Shown here piece by piece: positions 58,783 through 64,000 of a DNA stretch of 64,000 bases; the stretch's first letter is position 1, and every line of letters starts with the position of its first letter. Under the pieces are notes generated by a model. That model was not told the origin of the DNA, did not search any database, and saw only the letters and a list, made by a program, of their open reading frames with translations. The DNA is from Nocardioides agariphilus (GTDB taxonomy: Bacteria > Actinomycetota > Actinomycetes > Propionibacteriales > Nocardioidaceae): positions 1-64,000 of the forward strand of contig NZ_JADKPO010000009.1 of NCBI RefSeq assembly GCF_015352445.1. Reading direction: 5' to 3'. A program made the position numbers and the translations under genes.

Positions 58783-59592
58783 ATGGACGAGGAACCCGAT
58801 TTCCCGACGGCCGCCGAGCTGGGCGTCACAGACGCCGAGTACGCGCGGATCCTGCGCGACCTCCAAGGCCGCCACGGTCTCGACGTACCTCCCGCGGCCG
58901 CGGCCCCCACGACTCCGGCGCGGCCGCTGCCGCGCTGGCCGTTCGCGCTGGCGGCGATCGTGGCAGCCGTGGCCATCCTCGTCCCGCGGCTGGGGCTGAT
59001 GCCTGGCAAGGATCCCGAGCCGGTCTACGAGTTCGGTCAGACCTACGCCGGCAAGCCGGTCGGCTTCAGCTCCTGTCGGATGATCCAGGTCGCGGTGTAC
59101 CCGGCCGGTGGCCCGCCCAACGCGGAGGCGCTGGTCCGCGAGGCCGTGGCCACCGTGCGCTCGGCCACGGGCCTCGACATCGTCGTCATCGGCGCGTACG
59201 GCGGCCACGCGCCCAACTGGAACTTCGCGGCCGCCCCCGTGCGTCCGGGGGACCCCGTCAGCGTCTCGTGGCAGGACGCCTCCGCGATCGCCGAGATGAC
59301 CGACGACATCGCCGGCCTCGGCGGCAGCCCCGTGGTCAACGGACCCGATGGCACGCCGTACCGGATCGCCGGCACCATCGCTCTCTCGCGCGACTACTAC
59401 TCCTACCTGGCCGGCCGCGACGACCGCGCCGAGGAGCGCGCGATCATCCTCCACGAGTTCGGCCACGTCCTCGGCCTCGCGCACGTCCACTCCTCGGCGG
59501 AGCTGATGAACGAGGACAACGTCGGCCTCACGGCCTACGGGCCCGGTGACCTGGAGGGGCTGCGCCGGCTGGGGGACGCGCCCTGCATCTAG
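58783..59592 (+). CDS. membrane-anchored matrixin-like zinc metalloprotease
   Basis: 269 residues. A cytoplasmic N-terminus of ~50 residues (with TDAEYARILRDLQGRHGL), one membrane helix (WPFALAAIVAAVAILVP, 52-68), then an extracytoplasmic domain. Zinc motif HEFGHVLGLAH at 224-234 and Met242 in the following turn (ELMNE) make it a metzincin of the matrixin/peptidase M10 type. Cys98 and Cys268 could pair. No propeptide cysteine switch is evident. TACAGT lies 9 bases before the ATG, so the mRNA leader is very short. Confidence 0.85.
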   Translation: MDEEPDFPTAAELGVTDAEYARILRDLQGRHGLDVPPAAAAPTTPARPLPRWPFALAAIVAAVAILVPRLGLMPGKDPEPVYEFGQTYAGKPVGFSSCRMIQVAVYPAGGPPNAEALVREAVATVRSATGLDIVVIGAYGGHAPNWNFAAAPVRPGDPVSVSWQDASAIAEMTDDIAGLGGSPVVNGPDGTPYRIAGTIALSRDYYSYLAGRDDRAEERAIILHEFGHVLGLAHVHSSAELMNEDNVGLTAYGPGDLEGLRRLGDAPCI

Positions 59593-59648
59593 GCTCCCGG
59601 CCGGCCCGGGGCTCGCTCCTTAGACGCGGGTAGCGCACACTGGCAGTA

Positions 59649-59870
59649 ATGACCACTTCGCCCGGGGCAGGACGCCGATATCTCGCCAGCAGCCCATTCA
59701 AGCCCGATCCCGAGCCGATCATCGAGCACTACGACCTCGAAGACCTTGTTTCGCACGACTCCTACGGGCTGGGTCGGGTCACGGGAGCCGACGCGGGCGG
59801 GGTGACCGTCGACTTCCGGACGCACACGGTGCGCATCCCGAGTCCCTTCAAGAGGATGACCAAGCTCTAG
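59649..59870 (+). CDS. 73-aa conserved small protein
   Basis: No named family. The C-terminal half reads like a small beta domain: EDLVSHDSYGLGRVTG then VTVDFRTHTVRIPSPFKRM, reminiscent of the Tudor-like CarD/TRCF RNA-polymerase-binding module (which also starts with a VSHDxYGxGxV pattern). This similarity is my reading of the pattern only. The N-terminus is short and disordered (TTSPGAGRRYLASSPFKPDPE). Convergent with the next small gene, 6 bp apart. Confidence 0.65.
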   Translation: MTTSPGAGRRYLASSPFKPDPEPIIEHYDLEDLVSHDSYGLGRVTGADAGGVTVDFRTHTVRIPSPFKRMTKL

Positions 59871-59876
59871 CCTCGC

Positions 59877-60119
59877 TCAGGAGTATCTGTGGCTCTTGGC
59901 CGAGTGCGCGCGCTCGCGCGTGCAGGTGCGTCCGCTGATGGCGCGATGGCCGCACAGCTCCGACCCCGCGACGTCGTCGCCCACTGCCTTTGCGACCTCG
60001 AGCGGCCGCGCGGCCGGCGCCTTCGGTGTGGTCGACGCCGCGACCGGCTTGGCGGCGCGTGCGGACATCTTGTCGAAGCGGGCCTCACGCATCGCGCGGA
60101 GTCCGTCCATCTTGCTCAT
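59877..60119 (-). CDS. 80-aa conserved small protein with CxH...CxR motif
   Basis: N-terminus MSKMDGLRAMREARFDKMSAR is helical and basic; the C-terminus ELCGHRAISGRTCTRERAHSAKSHRYS carries two Cys and several His that could bind zinc (Cys-x-His ... Cys ... His ... His). Similar tails occur in small actinobacterial proteins of unknown role. ATG at 60119. Confidence 0.6.
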   Translation of the reverse strand: MSKMDGLRAMREARFDKMSARAAKPVAASTTPKAPAARPLEVAKAVGDDVAGSELCGHRAISGRTCTRERAHSAKSHRYS

Positions 60120-60207
60120 CGTGTGCTCACCCGGTCGAGCCTAGGGCGAGGGTCCGACATCCACCGCAGGCTCACCGCGGCGCAGGGTGGACATGACCGA
60201 CACACGC

Positions 60208-61731
60208 TCAGCTCGGACAGTCCGTCGGCATCGGGGCGAGCATGCGCTTGACCCCGCGGTGCAGGTAGACCGGGATGCCGCACACCCGGGCGACCTCGCG
60301 GTAGCTCAGGCTCAGGGTGGCCAGCAAGACGCGATCGGGGTCCAGACCCCAGGTGTCACGCGGCATCCACTCGATGACCCACGTCGGTGGGTGGGGTCCG
60401 TTGAGCTGCTGGTTGAGGTGGAGCAGTCGCGGGTCGAGGGCGCGGGTCGGCAGTGACCAGAGCTGGTCGGTGCCGGGCGGGAGCTGTGCGATGAGCAGGA
60501 GGTCCGCGTTGCCGTAGAGGACCGTGCCGGTGTCGCCGGCAACCGTCGTCTCGCGCAGCCAGGTGCCCACGATCTCCGTCCTGCCCGGCTTGGCCTCGGC
60601 GACCCGTGCGGTGCCGGCCTGCAGGCCCGTCGCCACGAGTGCGGAGGCCACCGTGAAGACCAGCGAGACCAGGCCTATCCGGCGGACGGCTCGCCCACGC
60701 ATGGCCGTGAGTGCCACGAGAAGGACGGCGCCGGGGAGCAGGCCGACCAGGTAGTGCGCCCAGTAGCTGCCCCCGCCGACGATCCCCACCACCTCCCACG
60801 TCACCATCGCGCCGGTCGCCACGACGAGCGGGTCCCGCCCACGAAGCGGACGCCACAGGGTCACACTTCCGGCCACGACGATGCCGGCCAGGCCGGAGAC
60901 CACGGCCAGCCACGCGAGGCTGATGCGGCGGGCCCCGTTGGCCGGGGAGTGCACGCCGCCGATGGCACGGGACGCGTCGATCCGGAAGGCGTAGAGGGTC
61001 TCCCACAGCTGTGCGAGCCCCGGGCCCTCGGTGACGGCCCAGGCCGCGGTCAGCCCGGCCGGCAGCAGGGCTCCGGCCAGGCCGAGCATGAGGACGACGC
61101 GAGCCCGCGCCCACGGCCAGCGCCCGGTGAGGGCGGCGGTGACCGTCAGCGCCACCCCGAACACCAGCGCGTCGAGGAGGTTCTGCTTGACCAGCATCGC
61201 GCCGGCCCCGGCAGTGCCGGCCAGCGCGATCTGCGACGTGCGCACCCAGCTGAGCTGGCGGCGTACGGGTGGGCGGGTGCCAGCCAGCAGCAGAGCTACC
61301 GACAGCAAGGTGAGCGGGGCGCCGAGCAGCTCGGCGTTGACCTCGGTGGTGCCGATCATCGGGTTGGCCACGAGTGCCGCAGCGGTGAGCGTGGCCCACG
61401 CGGTGCCGCGCCGACCGGCCAGGGTGTTGCCGATCCAGCCGGCGGCGATCACCACGATGGCGGCTGCCACGAGACCCATCAGCCGGGCTGCCTCGATGCC
61501 GCCGAGTTCGCCGGCCCACTGGTAGAACAGCAGCAGGAGCGGCGGGCGGTCGACGAACAACGTGCCATAGAGGTTGGTGCCGCCCTCGTGCCAGTTGTCG
61601 GCCACGATCAGCAGCCCGGCCTCGTCCGGGAAGGCCAGGTGCCCGAGGAACGGCAGGCGCAGCACCAGCGCCAGGCCTACCGCCAGGACCACGATCCCGG
61701 TCGGCGTTCGCAGCGCCCGCCACACCCGCAT
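60208..61731 (-). CDS. GT39-like polytopic membrane glycosyltransferase
   Basis: 507 residues, about 11 membrane spans. The first loop holds HLAFPDEAGLLIVADNWHEGG (the acidic pair Asp-Glu of GT-C enzymes) and then NLYGTLFVDRPPLLLLFYQW, the typical DRPP segment of the ArnT/PMT-like superfamily. The C-terminal soluble part (LYGNADLLLIAQLPPGTDQLWSLP) is extracytoplasmic. It would use a polyprenyl-phosphate sugar. No neighbour reveals the acceptor. ATG at 61731. Confidence 0.85.
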   Translation of the reverse strand: MRVWRALRTPTGIVVLAVGLALVLRLPFLGHLAFPDEAGLLIVADNWHEGGTNLYGTLFVDRPPLLLLFYQWAGELGGIEAARLMGLVAAAIVVIAAGWIGNTLAGRRGTAWATLTAAALVANPMIGTTEVNAELLGAPLTLLSVALLLAGTRPPVRRQLSWVRTSQIALAGTAGAGAMLVKQNLLDALVFGVALTVTAALTGRWPWARARVVLMLGLAGALLPAGLTAAWAVTEGPGLAQLWETLYAFRIDASRAIGGVHSPANGARRISLAWLAVVSGLAGIVVAGSVTLWRPLRGRDPLVVATGAMVTWEVVGIVGGGSYWAHYLVGLLPGAVLLVALTAMRGRAVRRIGLVSLVFTVASALVATGLQAGTARVAEAKPGRTEIVGTWLRETTVAGDTGTVLYGNADLLLIAQLPPGTDQLWSLPTRALDPRLLHLNQQLNGPHPPTWVIEWMPRDTWGLDPDRVLLATLSLSYREVARVCGIPVYLHRGVKRMLAPMPTDCPS

Positions 61732-61782
61732 GCCCCGACGTTAGGCGGCTCACATGAAGGGCACCTGAACGCGGCGCCCGCC

Positions 61783-61788
61783 TATGCT
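61783..61788 (+). promoter_or_regulatory. -10 box of the MoxR-VWA unit
   Basis: TATGCT 6 bases before the GTG at 61795; leaderless spacing. Confidence 0.5.
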
Positions 61789-61794
61789 CACCGG

Positions 61795-62667
61795 GTGAGT
61801 GGCCCGCGCTGGTTCGCTTCCCCTGACGATGCGTCGCGACGACTCGGTGAGAGCGGCTACCTCGCTGACGCGGCGACCGCGGTGACGGCGTACCTGACTG
61901 GTGCTCTGGAGAAGCCGCTGCTGGTCGAAGGTCCGGCAGGTGTCGGCAAGACCGAGCTGGCCAAGGCCGTCTCGCGGGCGACCGGCGCGGACCTGGTGCG
62001 GCTGCAGTGCTACGAGGGTCTCGACGAGGCGCGGGCGCTGTACGAGTGGAACTACAAGAAGCAGCTGCTGCGGATCCAAGCCGAGTCTGCAGGCTCTTCG
62101 TGGCAGGAGACGCATGACGAGATCTTCACCGAGGAGTTCCTGCTCACCCGCCCACTCCTGACCGCCATCCGCCGGGACGAGGCGACGGTCCTGCTCGTCG
62201 ATGAGGTGGACAAGACCGACGTCGAGGTCGAGGGCCTGCTGCTCGAGGTGCTGTCGGACTTCCAGGTGACGATCCCGGAGCTCGGCACGGTCGAGGCCGT
62301 ACGCCGGCCCTTCGTGGTGCTGACCTCCAACGCGACGCGTGAGCTGTCGGAGGCCCTGAAGCGGCGCTGCCTGTACCTGCACCTCGACTACCCGTCGGCC
62401 GAGCGCGAGCGCGAGATCGTCACCCGGCAGGTGCCCGACCTCGACGAGCGGATCGCGGAGCAGCTCGTGGCCACCATCGGCCGGCTGCGAGACCTCGACC
62501 TGAAGAAGTCGCCGTCCATCGCCGAGTCGGTCGACTGGGCGCGCACCCTGCTCGCGCTGGAGATCAAGGACCTGGATACCACGGCGATCGACGAGACCCT
62601 CGGCGTCGTGCTCAAGCACAGCTCCGACCAGGCCAAGGCCGTGCGCGAGCTGAGGCTGAGGGCCTGA
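61795..62667 (+). CDS. MoxR family AAA ATPase
   Basis: 290 residues. Walker A EGPAGVGKTELAKAV (45-59), Walker B ATVLLVDEVDKTDVEVEGLLLEVL, sensor LTSNATRELSEALKRRCLYLHLDYP (Arg finger region). MoxR ATPases act as chaperones with VWA-domain partners to mature metal or cofactor enzymes. The following VWA gene, 17 bp downstream, is the expected partner. The CoxD/CoxE pair of CO dehydrogenase is the best-known example, but no CoxMSL genes are in the window. GTG start. Confidence 0.9.
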   Translation: MSGPRWFASPDDASRRLGESGYLADAATAVTAYLTGALEKPLLVEGPAGVGKTELAKAVSRATGADLVRLQCYEGLDEARALYEWNYKKQLLRIQAESAGSSWQETHDEIFTEEFLLTRPLLTAIRRDEATVLLVDEVDKTDVEVEGLLLEVLSDFQVTIPELGTVEAVRRPFVVLTSNATRELSEALKRRCLYLHLDYPSAEREREIVTRQVPDLDERIAEQLVATIGRLRDLDLKKSPSIAESVDWARTLLALEIKDLDTTAIDETLGVVLKHSSDQAKAVRELRLRA

Positions 62668-62684
62668 GGGCCTGAGGGGTTGTG

Positions 62685-64000
62685 GTGAGCAGCAGCGGGC
62701 TGGCCGACCGCCATGTCGACTTCCTGGTCGCACTCCGGGCGGCGGGGGTCCCCGTCTCACTTGCCGAGGACGTTGACGCGTTCGCTGCGCTCTCCGTGCT
62801 GCGGTGGGACGACCGCGAGGTCGTGCGGACGGCGTACGCCGCGACCGTGTTGAAGCGTCAGGTGCACCGACCGACGTTCGACGCGCTCTTCGACCTGTAC
62901 TTCCCGCGCCTGGTCGGTGGCGGCGCGATGGATGCTGAGCGCTCGGATCGGCAGGACGGGCCGGAGGCCGTGGCCGAGCTCAGGTCACGACTCCTGGCCG
63001 CCCTCGGTGCGGGCGACGTCGACGAGCAGCAGCGGCTTGCCGTCGAGGCGCTCGGCCGTCTCGGCGCGATGCCGGGCCGCGGCACGGGACTGGCCTCGTG
63101 GTCGGCGTACACGGCCCTGCGCCGGCTCTCGCCGGACGACCTGATCGCGCGCATCATCGCCGCCCTCCTCGATGACGGCCGGGTGGAGGAGGAGGCCGCA
63201 CGCGTCGCTGCGCGGCGGGTCGGCTCCTTCACCGCGATGGTCGAGGCGGAGGCGCGGCGCAGGATCGCGGAGGAGAAGGGCGTCGACCACGTCGCCGAGG
63301 TGACCGTGCGACCCAGCATCGACCGGCTCGACTTCACGGCGGCCAAGCGGGCTGACCTGGAGGAGATGCGGCGAGAGATCTACCCGCTCGCCCGGCGGCT
63401 CGCGTCGCGGCTCGCGCGGGAGCAGCACGCGCGGCGTCGCGGCGCGCTGGACTTCCGGCGTACGGTCCGCGCTTCCCTCTCCTCCGGCGGCGTACCTCTC
63501 GTCACCCACCACCGCCCACGGCGTCCGCATCGCACCGAGCTCGTGGTGCTGTGCGACGTGAGCGGGTCGGTCGCGTCGTTCGCGAGGTTCACGCTGATGC
63601 TGGTCTTCGCGCTGCGCGAGCAGTTCCAGGCGGTGCGGGCGTTCACGTTCGTCGACCAGGTGCACGAGGTGACGCAGCTGTTCGCACCCAGATCGATGAC
63701 CGGTGCAGATCCCGGTGACGTGCTCGCTGAGCTTGCCGCGAGCACCGAGCACGCCGCGCGTTGGGGGCGCACCAACTACGGGCGGGCGTTCACCGACTTC
63801 GCGTCCTCCTTCCCCACGGCGATCGGCCCGAAGACCTCGCTGCTCGTGCTCGGCGACGCGCGTTCCAACTACAGCGACCTGGCGCTGCCGGTGCTCGGCG
63901 ACCTTGCCGACCGCGCACGCCATGCCCACTGGCTCAACCCCGAGCACCGCCGCCACTGGGACACCGGCGACTCCGCCGCCTCGGCGTACTCCGCCGTCGT
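62685..64000 (+). CDS. VWA domain protein (CoxE-like), cut by the right edge
   Basis: At least 438 residues; the frame is open to the last base. N-terminal helical region (DRHVDFLVALRAAGVPVSLAEDVDAF), a long charged middle (AAKRADLEEMRREIYPLARRLASR), and the VWA domain starting at VVLCDVSGSVASFA (MIDAS Asp291, Ser293, Ser295), with WGRTNYGRAF supplying the Thr and LLVLGDARSNY the Asp. It works with the MoxR ATPase before it. GTG at 62685 has GAGGGG 4 bases upstream; GTG at 62682 is adjacent and possible. Confidence 0.88.
   Translation, partial: MSSSGLADRHVDFLVALRAAGVPVSLAEDVDAFAALSVLRWDDREVVRTAYAATVLKRQVHRPTFDALFDLYFPRLVGGGAMDAERSDRQDGPEAVAELRSRLLAALGAGDVDEQQRLAVEALGRLGAMPGRGTGLASWSAYTALRRLSPDDLIARIIAALLDDGRVEEEAARVAARRVGSFTAMVEAEARRRIAEEKGVDHVAEVTVRPSIDRLDFTAAKRADLEEMRREIYPLARRLASRLAREQHARRRGALDFRRTVRASLSSGGVPLVTHHRPRRPHRTELVVLCDVSGSVASFARFTLMLVFALREQFQAVRAFTFVDQVHEVTQLFAPRSMTGADPGDVLAELAASTEHAARWGRTNYGRAFTDFASSFPTAIGPKTSLLVLGDARSNYSDLALPVLGDLADRARHAHWLNPEHRRHWDTGDSAASAYSAV

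Noticed and set aside
61795-64000. CO dehydrogenase accessory genes coxD/coxE
   Set aside because: The MoxR-VWA pair has the right shape, but no structural cox genes are visible; such pairs occur in many other contexts.

Overview
The window is a chromosomal segment of a high-GC actinobacterium. The codon bias is extreme toward G/C in third positions, starts are often GTG and occasionally TTG, stop/start overlaps of the ATGA or GTGA type are common, and many genes look leaderless. The gene set (RecBCD, class-II-like PNP, TreY/TreZ/GlgX, three-gene PntAA/PntAB/PntB transhydrogenase, TadA with its actinobacterial partner, deazaflavin-dependent nitroreductase-like protein) and a dispersed repeat reading CTGGTTGAGGA...GTCTCGAAACC point to Nocardioides or a close relative. 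This is an inference from gene content; no rRNA is present to confirm it.

Layout. 1-9.4 kb: an unrecognised, probably broken gene at the left edge, a PrmC-like methyltransferase, a desulfurase-like PLP enzyme without the catalytic Cys, a secreted DUF3455 protein, a murein-peptide recycling pair (L-Ala-D/L-Glu epimerase plus NlpC/P60), a 0.5-kb tandem repeat array, a HIT protein, purine nucleoside phosphorylase with an NCS1 permease, an orphan NarL-type regulator and a 47-aa membrane protein. 9.5-18.1 kb: recC-recB-recD. 18.1-21.6 kb: ACT protein, F420-type nitroreductase, RNase HI, menB, and a DUF3800 gene behind a strongly structured 5' leader. 21.7-28.4 kb: glgX-treY-treZ (minus strand), the trehalose-from-glycogen branch; treY carries dispersed-repeat DNA in frame. 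28.5-39.6 kb: small proteins, an EEP hydrolase, thpR, pntAA-pntAB-pntB, upp, tadA and partner, a membrane protein, a two-component pair, tRNA-Ser(CGA) followed by a perfect 44-bp palindrome, a class A beta-lactamase-fold hydrolase, a HAD hydrolase and a zinc-ribbon protein.

39.6-56.4 kb is the most interesting part: a divergent aromatic-catabolism island. Minus strand: two tandem extradiol dioxygenases, a histidine phosphatase, an ATP-grasp PEP-synthase-like subunit, a PEP-utilising phosphohistidine subunit and a Rieske ring-hydroxylating oxygenase. Plus strand: an unknown protein, an IclR regulator, and a complete meta-cleavage lower pathway (hydratase, acylating aldehyde dehydrogenase, aldolase, two more hydratase/decarboxylase paralogs, tautomerase, semialdehyde dehydrogenase), then a Rieske ferredoxin, a GlcG/HbpS-like protein and an unusual SDR. 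The two PEP-synthase-like subunits match the two-part architecture of phenylphosphate synthase (Thauera) and of CreHI (p-cresol pathway of Corynebacterium glutamicum). I infer a route in which a phenolic compound is phosphorylated, oxidised by the Rieske oxygenase as its phosphate ester, dephosphorylated to a catechol, and then ring-cleaved to pyruvate and acetyl-CoA.

56.4-64 kb: a TetR regulator divergent from an MBL-fold hydrolase with two 17-bp operator-like palindromes 22 bp apart, a hemerythrin-domain protein, a membrane-anchored matrixin-type metalloprotease, two small conserved proteins, a GT39-like membrane glycosyltransferase, and a MoxR ATPase followed by a VWA/CoxE-like protein cut by the right edge.
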